Source: Bordetella parapertussis
GTDB lineage: Bacteria; Pseudomonadota; Gammaproteobacteria; Burkholderiales; Casimicrobiaceae
Assembly: GCA_943331295.2 (NCBI GenBank)
Contig: CALQLA020000001.1
Span: 1-64,000 of the forward strand
Direction of reading: 5' to 3'
DNA length: 64,000 nt
Shown here piece by piece: positions 54,082 to 62,604 of the stretch (position 1 is its first letter; every line of letters begins with the position of its first letter). The notes beneath the pieces were generated by a model, which worked only from the letters and a program-made list of their open reading frames with translations, made no database searches and was not told where the DNA came from. A program made the position numbers and the translations under genes.

Positions 54082-55065
54082 TCATCTCCGCACGAAGAGG
54101 TCTTCCGCGATCCGGTTCAGTTGCCTGAAGCGATCGGGGGGGATTGGCGTGTACGCGGCGAGCTTCGGATAGTCCGCGAGCCGGTTCGTGAACGTGCCCT
54201 TCGTGTTGCCGAAGAAGCGCCCGCCCTCCGCCTTGTCCAGCGCCTCGAGCTGCCTGGCCTGCGTCAGGTAGTCCATGTACAGCGCCGCGCCGTACGGATG
54301 CTTCGCGCCCTTGACGACCGAGAACGTGATGCCGGTCGCGAACAGCGGGTCCTGGAACACGAAGTCGACCGGCGCGCCCTGCTGCCTCAGCAGGAATGGT
54401 CGATGGGCGCTGAAATCGAACGCGACATCGATCTCGCCGGCCGCGATGCCCTGCGACAGCGCCGCGGTCGAGCTGTACAGCCGCGGCTTGTTCGCGGACA
54501 ACTGCTTCAGCAATTCCATCGCGGCGGGCTCGCCCATTGCCTGGATCATCCCGTTCATCAGGTTCTCGAGATGGGTCGTCGTGCCGATGCGGCCTGCCCA
54601 CTTCGGGTCGGCGACCTGCTTCAGTGTCTTCGGCGCCTCCTCGCGCTTCACGCGATCGGTGCGCCACGCGATCGTCGACGGCAGCGACTCGTAGACCACG
54701 GCCGTCCAACCGTCCTTCATGCTGCCGAGCCGGAAGCGCGGATCGAACTCGTCCCAGGTCGTCGGCTCGTACGGCGCCAGTGCCTTCGACAGCAGTCCCA
54801 TCCAGGCGACGGTGGACAGCGCGAGGTCGGAGTTGACGCGATTGGTCCGCTCCTCGAGCAGCACCTTGTCGGTGAGGTCGGCCTCCGTCAGGCGGACGTA
54901 GTTGACCTTGATGTCGGGATAGCGTTCGTTGAAGACCTTGCCGAGGATCTGGCCGCGGTCGATGCCGACCGCGCCGTAGATCGTGATGCCGCCCTCGCGC
55001 TTGGCCTCGCGCTCCATCACGGCGAGGCGCTGGTCGCGCGGCAGGCCCGCGAGGTACTGCCACAC
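54082..55065 (-). CDS. ABC transporter substrate-binding protein, Fe3+ (AfuA) type; real start upstream unclear
   Basis: The conserved mature protein (AKREGGITIYGAVGIDRGQILGKVF, TEADLTDKVLLEERTNRVNSD, VADPKWAGRIG) is of the SBP_bac type found with FbpB-like permeases. The GTG at 55065 gives 327 residues without a signal peptide. In the same frame upstream to about 55167 lies a fine signal peptide (RLFIRVLALGAALVLP, then TSIATAQ), but no ATG, GTG or TTG starts it: after GGGAGG come two ATC codons (55170-55165). So either ATC is used, or the start was mutated, or a base is wrong. The Tyr pair of iron-binding FbpA proteins is not apparent. Confidence 0.82.
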   Translation of the reverse strand: MWQYLAGLPRDQRLAVMEREAKREGGITIYGAVGIDRGQILGKVFNERYPDIKVNYVRLTEADLTDKVLLEERTNRVNSDLALSTVAWMGLLSKALAPYEPTTWDEFDPRFRLGSMKDGWTAVVYESLPSTIAWRTDRVKREEAPKTLKQVADPKWAGRIGTTTHLENLMNGMIQAMGEPAAMELLKQLSANKPRLYSSTAALSQGIAAGEIDVAFDFSAHRPFLLRQQGAPVDFVFQDPLFATGITFSVVKGAKHPYGAALYMDYLTQARQLEALDKAEGGRFFGNTKGTFTNRLADYPKLAAYTPIPPDRFRQLNRIAEDLFVRR

Positions 55066-55292
55066 CGCGGCGCCCTCCTGCGGGGCGGGTTGCGCGGTCG
55101 CGATTGACGTCGGCAGGACCAGCGCGGCGCCAAGCGCGAGAACCCGGATGAACAGTCGAGCATCGATGATCGAACCTCCCGTGAAAAGTTGGCGGTGCGC
55201 GGCGCCGCGTGCGAACCCGTGATGCGCGGCTGCCCGCGGGGGGCCGTGCCGGAACGCATTCTCGCACGCAACGTGCCCGGTGCGGCACAGTG

Positions 55293-55306
55293 TTCAGCAT
55301 GCTGAA
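55293..55306. promoter_or_regulatory. perfect 14-base palindrome upstream of the ABC operon
   Basis: TTCAGCATGCTGAA lies about 125 bases upstream of the binding-protein signal sequence, in the 250-base gap before the operon. Perfect symmetry suggests a dimeric regulator site; no regulator gene is adjacent. Confidence 0.4.
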
Positions 55307-55415
55307 AGGGCAACGCCGCGCGGCTCGACGGCCGCGTCCCGGCGGGTACCGGTCCGGTGCAGGCCGGTCGCGTGCGCGGCGTCGAACTTTCCCGCCCTGC
55401 CCTGCTTCCCCGCGC

Positions 55416-56057
55416 CTACTTCCCCTCGCGCCGCCACTGCGCCGCCAGTTGCGTCGCGAATTTGCCGCAGTTCTGCGCGTTGCGGAGATTGACGAGGAAC
55501 TCCGCGCGCGACCAGGGCGGCGCGGTGCGCAGCGCCCGCGCCTGGTCGCAGGCGGCCGCCACCTCGACCGGCGACTCGCTCATCAGCCGCGTCAGGTAGT
55601 CGTCGGGCTCGTAGCGCGCGACCGAGGTGCCGGCGAAAGCCGACTGCTTGAAGTCCCTGATGTTGCGGGTCACCAGCGCCACGCGCTCGCCGGGATAATC
55701 GTCCTGGGCCAGCGTCAGCGCCGCCGCCGCGACGTGCTGGTCGCCCTCGTGCACGCCGTCGAACCGGCCGATGAGCTTTTCGTAGCCGGGGACCTCCCAG
55801 TCGGGCACCGCGGTGCGCATCAGCGCCGCCACGCCGTCCATCAGGCGGCCGGGGTCGATGCCGCGCTTGCGGGCGAGATTGCGCACCCACTCGTCCTCGA
55901 TCTCGCGCGTCCAGTGCAGGTGGATGATGTCGCGGCAGCGCAGCCACAGGAAGATGTCGCGCAGGCCGCCGAAGAAGATGTTGGCATCGGCGAGCACAGC
56001 GCGGGCAACGCCCGGCATGCCGGTCCCTGCCCCGCGCGCCGCCGGCTTCGCCATCAT
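55416..56057 (-). CDS. PIN-domain ribonuclease toxin
   Basis: 213 residues. Acidic PIN residues are seen in VLADANIFFGG, HWTREIEDEWVRN and LVTRNIRDFK. Such toxins cut RNA and are held inactive by a partner. The ATG at 56057 overlaps the stop of the HTH gene upstream (ATGA), the usual antitoxin-first order. The C-terminal ~55 residues (VAAACDQARALRTAPPW) follow the pattern of the long PIN proteins paired with excisionase-type HTH partners. Confidence 0.85.
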   Translation of the reverse strand: MMAKPAARGAGTGMPGVARAVLADANIFFGGLRDIFLWLRCRDIIHLHWTREIEDEWVRNLARKRGIDPGRLMDGVAALMRTAVPDWEVPGYEKLIGRFDGVHEGDQHVAAAALTLAQDDYPGERVALVTRNIRDFKQSAFAGTSVARYEPDDYLTRLMSESPVEVAAACDQARALRTAPPWSRAEFLVNLRNAQNCGKFATQLAAQWRREGK

Positions 56058-56377
56058 CGTCCGGGCTCCGGCGGCGTGCCGGGCTTCGCGTCGTAGAGGC
56101 GAAGCACCTCGGACGTCCGGACCAGTTCGGCCAGCGCCGCCTGCTGCCGCGCCCGCAATCCGTCCCGGCAGCGCAGGACGTCCGCCCTGAAGACGCTGGA
56201 CGGTTGCCGGGCGCCATCCGCGGGGCCGTTCCGGTCCGGCGCCAGCAATTCGACGGCATGGCGCCGCAACACGAACAACAGCCGCGCCGCGTCGTCGAGC
56301 GTGATCCGGTCGTCGTTCCCCGATTCGATTCCGGCCGGCCCGGTTTGCCCCGGCACGGCAGCGCCTGCTGACGACAT
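56054..56377 (-). CDS. excisionase-type HTH antitoxin, diverged
   Basis: 107 residues. RITLDDAARLLFVLRRHAVELL aligns with the MerR/excisionase-like helix (LTTQEAADLLNVSRPYLVKLL) of antitoxins paired with PIN toxins; FRADVLRCRDGLRARQQAALAEL corresponds to their helical toxin-binding tail, ending LRLYD. The usual S-R after the turn is L-R here, and the wing is degenerate, so DNA binding may be weakened. GGAGA precedes the ATG. Antitoxin role inferred from pairing and alignment. Confidence 0.7.
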   Translation of the reverse strand: MSSAGAAVPGQTGPAGIESGNDDRITLDDAARLLFVLRRHAVELLAPDRNGPADGARQPSSVFRADVLRCRDGLRARQQAALAELVRTSEVLRLYDAKPGTPPEPGR

Positions 56378-56561
56378 GTGTTTATCTCCGCGAATCCGAC
56401 AGCATACCGATGCCGGCCAAGGACGGCGCGTCGGCGTCGACAGGACGTTTCGCGCCATCGGCCGCGGTCGCGGGTTCGTTCATGGCGTAAAGTACGGGGT
56501 CGCCGCCACTCGGCGAGACGATCATTCCGGCGCACTCCAGCGCCAACACGAACGACATCCC

Positions 56562-57428
56562 ATGACAGCAAAGATCATCGACGGCAACGCGATCGCCCAC
56601 CAGGTGCGGCAGGAATGGCGGCATCGCGTCGAATTCCTGGCCGCGCGCGGCGTGGTTCCCGGCCTCGCGGTCGTGATGGTGGGCGACGACCCGGCGTCGC
56701 ACGTGTACGTCCGGCGCAAGACGAAGGCCTGCGAGGACGTCGGCATCCACTCCGTCAAGCACGTGTTCGCGGCCGATTCCTCCGAGGCCGACGTTGTCCG
56801 CCGGCTCGCGGTACTGAACGCGGACCCCGCGATCCACGGCATCCTCGTGCAGCTGCCGCTGCCGCCGGCGTTCAACACGCGCCGCGTCATCGAGGCGATC
56901 GCCGTGGAGAAGGACGTCGACGGCTTCAACCTCTACAACGTCGGCGCGCTGGTCGCCGACGACACGGTGTTCCCGCCCTGCACGCCGTTCGGCGTGGTCT
57001 GCCTGCTCGAGTACTCGGGCATCCCGATCACGGGCCAGAACGTGGTCGTGGTCGGCGCCAGCAACATCGTGGGCAAGCCGATGGCGATGATGCTGATGAA
57101 GCGCGAGGCAACCGTCAGCATCACCCACCTCAAGACCCGCGACCTCGCGCAGTTCACGATCCTCGCCGACATCCTGGTGGTAGCCGCGGGCAAGCCGAAC
57201 CTGATCACGGCGCCGATGGTGCGCACCGGCGCCGTGGTGATCGACGTCGGCATCAACCGGCTGCCCGACGGGCGCCTCGTCGGCGACGTCGATTTCGACG
57301 CCGTGCGCAAGAAGGCGTCGTACATCACGCCCGTGCCGGGCGGCGTCGGACCGATGACCGTCACCATGCTGCTCGTCAACACGATCCAGGCCGCGGCGCG
57401 CGCGAATCGCATCGAGCTGCCGGAGTGA
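56562..57428 (+). CDS. folD: methylenetetrahydrofolate dehydrogenase / cyclohydrolase
   Basis: 288 residues. Catalytic Lys is in YVRRKTKACEDVG; QLPLP, DVDGFN, VVVGASNIVGKPMAMML (NADP loop) and the C-terminal TPVPGGVGPMTVTMLL are all present. It interconverts methylene-, methenyl- and formyl-tetrahydrofolate in one-carbon metabolism. The family often has ...GRSxIVGKP; here the loop reads GASNIVGKP. TAAAGT about 75 bases upstream may be its -10. Confidence 0.95.
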   Translation: MTAKIIDGNAIAHQVRQEWRHRVEFLAARGVVPGLAVVMVGDDPASHVYVRRKTKACEDVGIHSVKHVFAADSSEADVVRRLAVLNADPAIHGILVQLPLPPAFNTRRVIEAIAVEKDVDGFNLYNVGALVADDTVFPPCTPFGVVCLLEYSGIPITGQNVVVVGASNIVGKPMAMMLMKREATVSITHLKTRDLAQFTILADILVVAAGKPNLITAPMVRTGAVVIDVGINRLPDGRLVGDVDFDAVRKKASYITPVPGGVGPMTVTMLLVNTIQAAARANRIELPE

Positions 57429-57573
57429 GGTCGCAAGGCGCGGACCGACGTCGGCCAGACAGGCCGCCCCCGGGTACTTGACTGCGTCGAGCGCCACGGC
57501 CGACCGGGCAACCGGGAAGGCGAGGAACGACAGGGTGCATCGGCGCGTTGCGGCGGCGAAGGGCAGCGGGCGC

Positions 57574-58197
57574 TCAGCCAGCCTCGCGCATCGACTGCGC
57601 CAGTTCCCCCCACCCGCGGGCCGCCAGGGTGTCGGCGGCGTTGAGTCGATCGCGCGCTTCCTTGTTCTGGCTGAGCTTCGCCTTGCCGGTCAGCGACGTG
57701 ATCGCGATCTCGATGCCCACCACCTGGCGCAGCATGCCTTCGATGAAATCGGGCGCGGATTCGCCCATCTTCCAGGGTCGCGGTTCGGATCGCTCGTGGT
57801 GCCGCGTCAGGCGCGCGACGAGTCCGCGCACGAAGCGCTCGTCGTCACGCACCGTGAGCACGCCGTGCGCGTGCACGACCTCGTAGTTCCACGTCGGCAC
57901 CTGGCGGTGCGCCTCGTGCTTGCTCGGGTACCAGTTGGGTGAAACGTAAGCCTCGGCGCCGCGAAAGATCACCATGACCGTCGTGCCCGACGGGCACCGC
58001 TGCCACAGCGTGTTGGCGCGGGCGACGTGAGCCGAGAGCGTGCCCAGAGGCCCCGCAGCGGGGTCGAGTTCGAACGGAACATGGTCGGCGTCCAGGCTCG
58101 CGGGGCCGCCGCTCACGAGCACACCGAGCGGGTGGTCGCGGATGATCCGGTGCAGGTCCTGCGGCTGGGTCAGGGCGAAGTGCGGCGGGATGTACAT
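57574..58197 (-). CDS. PaiB-type FMN-binding negative regulator family protein
   Basis: 207 residues of the split-barrel flavin family: MYIPPHFALTQPQDLHRII start, YVSPNWYPSKHEAHRQVPTWNYEVVHAHG and WKMGESAPDFIEGMLRQVVGIEI, all diagnostic of PaiB/COG2808. The family is annotated as a transcriptional repressor but is most likely an FMN-dependent enzyme. It is divergent from the MocR-type gene, a frequent pairing, with a large inverted repeat between them. Confidence 0.93.
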   Translation of the reverse strand: MYIPPHFALTQPQDLHRIIRDHPLGVLVSGGPASLDADHVPFELDPAAGPLGTLSAHVARANTLWQRCPSGTTVMVIFRGAEAYVSPNWYPSKHEAHRQVPTWNYEVVHAHGVLTVRDDERFVRGLVARLTRHHERSEPRPWKMGESAPDFIEGMLRQVVGIEIAITSLTGKAKLSQNKEARDRLNAADTLAARGWGELAQSMREAG

Positions 58198-58242
58198 GAT
58201 GGACAGCAGGGCCTCAGGTTGGCGTGGTGGCTATGCACTATC

Positions 58243-58281
58243 GGTCAAAACCGGCACAAACGGAAGGGCCGGTATTTGACC
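58243..58281. promoter_or_regulatory. large inverted repeat, probable MocR operator
   Basis: GGTCAAA and CCGG (58243-58254) mirror CCGG and TTTGACC (58269-58281) around 14 bases. It lies between paiB and the MocR remnant, where MocR regulators bind, and directly precedes the truncation point. Confidence 0.5.
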
Positions 58282-58287
58282 CTCCTT

Positions 58288-59190
58288 ATGAGCCACGGGG
58301 TGCTGCTGGATCCGCGGGACGCCTTCGCGTTCGAGGATCCCGGCTACCTCATGGCGCGGCGCTGTTTCGAGGCCACGGGGGCCACGCTGCTCACCGTGCC
58401 GGTGGACGCGCACGGCCTCGATACCGCACGTTTGCCGCGGCACGACAGGGTACGCCTCGCCTATGTGACGCCGTCGCACCAGTTTCCGCTGGGTGGCGTG
58501 CTGTCCGTCGGCCGGCGCCAGGCGTTGCTGCGATGGGCAAGGCAGCACCGAGCCTGGATCATCGAGGACGACTATGACGGCGAGTTTCGCTATGGCCAGC
58601 GGCCGATCGACGCATTGCAGTCCATCGACAGCGACGGCCGCGTGATCTACGTCGGCACCTTTTCCAAGGCGCTCTCGCCGCAACTCCGCCTGGGCTACCT
58701 CGTGCTGCCGCCCGAGCTGGTGCCCGTGTTCCGGCAGGCCAAGCGGCTGACCGACCGTCATGCGCCAGTGCTGGAGCAGCGCGCGCTGGCTTCGCTGATC
58801 GACAACGGCGCCTACGAGCGTCACGTGCGGCGAATCCGGCGCGAAAACGAGCACCGGCGCACGGCACTGCTCGACGCCATCGCGGATCACCTGCCCCCGG
58901 ATGCCCGCGTCGACGGCACGGCGGCCGGCCTGCACGTGGTGCTGTGGCTGCCGTTCCTCCAACAACGGGAAGAGGCGGTGCTGGTGGCCGCGGCGCGCGC
59001 CCGCGGCGTGGGCCTGTACCCCGTGTCGCCGCTGTTTGCCGGTCCGCGGGCGCGCACCCGACCCGGGCAGGCAGGGCTGATCCTCGGTTACGCCAGCCTG
59101 ACGGTTGATCAGATCCGGGAGGGTGTGCGCGCGGTGGCTGCAGTGATCGCGACCTTGCCGGCAGCCGCCATGCGTCAACGCAGCCGCTAG
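58288..59190 (+). pseudogene. MocR/PdxR-type regulator, 5'-truncated (aminotransferase part only)
   Basis: 300 readable residues correspond to the C-terminal two thirds of the aminotransferase-like domain of a MocR protein: AFEDPGYLMARRCF, VTPSHQFPLGGVLSVGRR, IEDDYDGEFRY, and the PLP-binding Lys in YVGTFSKALSPQLRLGYLV. The GntR-type DNA-binding domain, the linker and the first ~75 residues of the fold, about 190-200 residues in all, are missing. The frame opens next to the operator repeat, with no ribosome site at the ATG at 58288. It cannot bind DNA and probably cannot fold, so it should be inactive. Confidence 0.8.
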
Positions 59191-59232
59191 CGCCGCCGCA
59201 GCCCTGGCTTCAAGCGCCAGCCGGCGGTGCCG

Positions 59233-60009
59233 CTACCGCAGTCGCGTGATGACGGCGCGGATCGGCTCCGCCGACACGCGGGTATCCCCGCGAAACGGCC
59301 GGTCCAGGATCAGGATCAGCGCCACGATGACGCCGAGCGCGCCGAAGTACCCGGAGAGCACGACGGCACGCCGCCAGTCGAGCGGCGCCCGCCCGGTCAT
59401 CACGGCACCGATGGCGATCAGCAGCAGCGACACCACCCAGAAGGCCGCGGGCGCCGACGCGGTCGCCTGCTGCAGGCGCAGCTGGCGGTTGTTTTCGAGT
59501 TGCCCGACCGCCAGCCATACGCGGTCGATCTGCAGCGTGCGCCCGATCGCGGCGGCATCGGCGCGAATCAGGGCACGCAGTTCGTCGAGGCGCGCACCGG
59601 CGACCGGCGACAGCGCCGGGACGGGCGCCCCCAGCGTCAGCCATTCGTCGTCGATCACGGCTTGCGCGTACGCGATGAGCACCGCCTGTTCGAGGGTGGC
59701 CCGGGGGCCGGGCTCCAACTCCAGGTCGGCAGAGAACTGCCGGATCGCAAAGGCCTCGGCGATCACGCTGTCACCCGCCTTCCCGAAGTTGCTGCGCACG
59801 TCGGCGAGCGTCAGCGCCAGCAGGAAGACGATGAACGCGAAGATGCTCTTCTCGACGCTGTCGACGAGATCCGTGTAGTCGACGGCGAGGCGCCGCCCGA
59901 ACAGCCGGAACGAGACCGCCGAGACCGCCATGCCCGCGAGCGCGAAGCACGTGAACATCGCGAGCACGATGTTGGCATCCGACGAGTGGGCAAGCAGCGT
60001 TTCGATCAT
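59233..60009 (-). CDS. DUF4239-family membrane protein (bestrophin-like)
   Basis: 258 residues with two hydrophobic helices near the N-terminus (about 14-36 and 56-76), a ~100-residue soluble helical middle (ERSNFGKAGDSVIAEAF type, here DVRSNFGKAGDSVIAEAFAIRQF) and two C-terminal helices (about 186-206 and 216-236). This is the DUF4239 layout, distantly related to bestrophin channels. Function unknown. The 196 bases between it and the LysR gene hold nothing I can identify. Confidence 0.82.
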   Translation of the reverse strand: MIETLLAHSSDANIVLAMFTCFALAGMAVSAVSFRLFGRRLAVDYTDLVDSVEKSIFAFIVFLLALTLADVRSNFGKAGDSVIAEAFAIRQFSADLELEPGPRATLEQAVLIAYAQAVIDDEWLTLGAPVPALSPVAGARLDELRALIRADAAAIGRTLQIDRVWLAVGQLENNRQLRLQQATASAPAAFWVVSLLLIAIGAVMTGRAPLDWRRAVVLSGYFGALGVIVALILILDRPFRGDTRVSAEPIRAVITRLR

Positions 60010-60205
60010 GGCAGGGGACAGGTTGCGGGGATGCCGCCGCAGCCGCGGCCGGAGCCGCGACGACCGGCGCCGATCAACTCGGGGGCTCCTGCCATTGGAT
60101 CAATGCAACGCGCATCGCAGGCTGATCCTGGTCAACATCGAGGCATTTCCCGCGCGGGAGCCACTGGTCCGGATCGGGGGCGTTGCCCCAGCGTTCCTCG
60201 CCCGC

Positions 60206-61171
60206 TCAGGTCGCCCTCGACGGCGAGCGGGGATAGAGACGCGCCGCAGCGGCACGCAATGCGGCCAGCATCGCCAATGCGCCAGGTGACAGCGGCCGGT
60301 CGCGGCGAGTGATGATACCGGCCTCACCCAGCCGCAGATCGAGGCTGATCGGCAGCCGCTTCAGCACTCCCGCCTCGCAATAGGGACGGACCACCTCGGA
60401 CGGAAGCGCCGAGACCATCTCGCTCATCTGGAGCAGGCTGATGATCACCGGCAGGGATGCCGTCTCGACGACCTTCTTCGGAAGCTCCAGCCGCTCGCCG
60501 AGGAACAGGACATTGAGCCGCTCGCGCAGGACATTGCCGGGCGGCGGCAGCACCCAGGTATGGTCCACCAGATTCCCGAGGCCCAGTCCCCGCTTGCGCC
60601 CCATCGGATGATTGGCGCGCGCGTACATCGCATGCGGTTCCTCGCCGAATCCCTCAAAGCTCAGGTCGGCGAGTCCGTCAGGGCGATAGAGCCGGGCGAC
60701 GACCATGTCGAATGTTCCGGCCAGCAGTTGCCGCACGAGGACCTCGCTGAAATCCATCTCGATGTTGACCAGCACGCCCGGATTCCGTGCCTTCAGCTCG
60801 GCAACCGCCATCGGCACCAGGCTCGTCGCGGAGGTCACGACAGTCCCGATCGACGCATGGCCGGTGAGCCCGGACTGCAGGTCGGCGATCTCCTCCTGTG
60901 CCTGCTGCAGCGCCATCAGCGCGTTTCGTGCGTGACGGACCAGTACCTCTCCGTACTGCGTGGGTTCCACGCCGCGCGCATGCCGAACGAACAGCGGCGC
61001 GCCGATGGTGTCCTCGAGTTCCGCGAGCAACTTCGACGCCGCCGGTTGCGTCATGTTGGCCGCCTCGGCAGCGCGCAGGATCGAACGCTGCGCAGAGAGG
61101 TGCAGCAGCAGCGTGAGTTGCCGTGTCTTCAGCCTCGAAGGAAGGCGCGCGGCGACCGCGGAATTCGGCAT
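60206..61171 (-). CDS. LysR-family transcriptional regulator
   Basis: 321 residues. The N-terminal HTH is in HLSAQRSILRAAEAANMTQPAASKLLAELEDTIGAPLFVRHARGVEPT, positions ~23-70; the effector domain starts GHASIGTVVTSATSLVPMAVAEL. Divergent from the M24 peptidase/TRAP operon, with a T-N11-A-type dyad in the gap, so it most likely activates that operon in response to its substrate. Confidence 0.92.
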   Translation of the reverse strand: MPNSAVAARLPSRLKTRQLTLLLHLSAQRSILRAAEAANMTQPAASKLLAELEDTIGAPLFVRHARGVEPTQYGEVLVRHARNALMALQQAQEEIADLQSGLTGHASIGTVVTSATSLVPMAVAELKARNPGVLVNIEMDFSEVLVRQLLAGTFDMVVARLYRPDGLADLSFEGFGEEPHAMYARANHPMGRKRGLGLGNLVDHTWVLPPPGNVLRERLNVLFLGERLELPKKVVETASLPVIISLLQMSEMVSALPSEVVRPYCEAGVLKRLPISLDLRLGEAGIITRRDRPLSPGALAMLAALRAAAARLYPRSPSRAT

Positions 61172-61196
61172 CGACTCTCCGGAATCTTGGCAGCAT

Positions 61197-61215
61197 GTAT
61201 AACGTAATCATATAC
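61197..61215. promoter_or_regulatory. LysR-type binding dyad in the divergent promoter
   Basis: GTATA (61197-61201) and TATAC (61211-61215) flank 9 bases in an AT-rich tract, containing a T-N11-A pattern. Position between the divergent genes suits a LysR site. Confidence 0.45.
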
Positions 61216-61339
61216 CAAAGTACAATTAATTCATTTGTAAGGAATATTGTTGCGTCGTAGTCTCCTCGGCAACGCGGTCACGATCGGCGACACCCAGGGT
61301 GCCGCCGTGCGGAGGACCCGATACCCGGAGGCAGAACGC

Positions 61340-62548
61340 ATGACATTCGACGTTGCAGAGCAGGTCCGGAATTCGCCCGCGCGTCTCGGGGCGATCGACG
61401 GCGGCGCGGCCGACGACATCACCGCTGAGGAATTCCGCGCACGCCTGGCGAATGTGCGGGCCGAAGTCGCCCGCGCCGGGCTCGTCGGCCTGGTCGCGTT
61501 CGGCGACTGCTGGCGCGGCGCCAACATCACCTACTTCACGGCGTTTCGTCCGCTTGACGGCGTGTCCGACATCGCCAACGCGGTGCTGCTGATCGATATC
61601 GACGGCGAGCCGCTGCTCTTCGTCTCCGACCAGTGCCTGATGTACGCCGCGAGCGCCACCACCTTCACGGTGGTGAGCTTCCGCGAGATGGGCGCGCGGC
61701 TGCGCAAGTTCGCGGACGCCCATCGGGCCGGCACCGTCGGTCTCGCCGGTCAGGCGTACATCCCGGCCGGCGTCCTGGCCCGGATCAAGGATGGGCTGGG
61801 CGACCTGGTACTGGAGGCAACGCCGCTGCTCGCGGAAATCAAGGCGGTCAAGAGCGATGCCGAGGTCCGCCTGATGCGCAAGGCAGCGGCGCTGACCGAC
61901 TCGGCGATGGCCGCGATCCGCGACGCACTCGCCGATGGCAAGCCGCACTCGGAGCGCGAACTCGCCTGGCTCGCGGATCGAGCGATGCTTGCGGGCGGCG
62001 CCGACCGCACGGCGTTCGATTCGATGGTCCAGGCCGGACCGCGCTCCGCGTACAATCTCGCGCGGCCGACGGATCGCATCCTGCAGCCCGGCGACCTCGT
62101 GATGACCGACATCGGCGCGCGGTATCGGGGGTATGTTGCCGATGGCGGTCGCGGCTTCACTTACGGACCGGCCACCGCCGAGAAGATGGCGATCGTCGCC
62201 GCGGCGGCACGTGCGGTCGAGGCCGGGCTCGCCGCCGCGCGACCCGGCATCGCGGCCACGGAATTGAACGGCGTGATCCAGCAGGCGCTCGTGGAATCTG
62301 GCTACGAGCAGTATTCGAGCGAGGCCCGCGGCCACGGCACCGGCCACGGCACCGGGATGGATCCGGAGGAAGAGGCGCCGTGGATCGGTCCGGGCAACAC
62401 GACCATCCTGCAGGAGAACATGGTCTTCACGCTGAAATCGACGATCACCGTGCCCGGTGTCGGCGGCCTGCGCACCGAGCGGATCGTCTGCCTGAAGGCG
62501 GGCGGCGTGGAAGCACTCGATCAGTTTCCGATGGAATTGCACTGGTAG
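61340..62548 (+). CDS. M24-family metallohydrolase (Xaa-Pro peptidase / creatinase-like)
   Basis: 402 residues: a creatinase N-terminal domain (about 30-160) and the pita-bread catalytic domain. The five metal ligands appear intact: two Asp in MTDIGARYRGYVADGG, His in ARGHGTGHGTGMD, Glu in LQENMVFTL and Glu in RTERIVC. Members include proline peptidases, creatinases and ectoine hydrolase. Paired with a TRAP importer it more likely hydrolyses an imported amide or cyclic amide than peptides. ATG at 61340 has GGAGG upstream; the earlier TTG reading lacks support. Confidence 0.9.
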   Translation: MTFDVAEQVRNSPARLGAIDGGAADDITAEEFRARLANVRAEVARAGLVGLVAFGDCWRGANITYFTAFRPLDGVSDIANAVLLIDIDGEPLLFVSDQCLMYAASATTFTVVSFREMGARLRKFADAHRAGTVGLAGQAYIPAGVLARIKDGLGDLVLEATPLLAEIKAVKSDAEVRLMRKAAALTDSAMAAIRDALADGKPHSERELAWLADRAMLAGGADRTAFDSMVQAGPRSAYNLARPTDRILQPGDLVMTDIGARYRGYVADGGRGFTYGPATAEKMAIVAAAARAVEAGLAAARPGIAATELNGVIQQALVESGYEQYSSEARGHGTGHGTGMDPEEEAPWIGPGNTTILQENMVFTLKSTITVPGVGGLRTERIVCLKAGGVEALDQFPMELHW

Positions 62549-62604
62549 TTACAGATCTCGCGGCACCGGCACCGGCGACCGCGCCCACCCCAAGGAGGTT
62601 GCAC

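Noticed and set aside
54082-55065. Calling the importer an iron transporter from its family
   Set aside because: The family also carries phosphonates and organic acids; the FAH and dehydrogenase genes in the operon and the lack of a visible iron-binding Tyr pair argue against iron.
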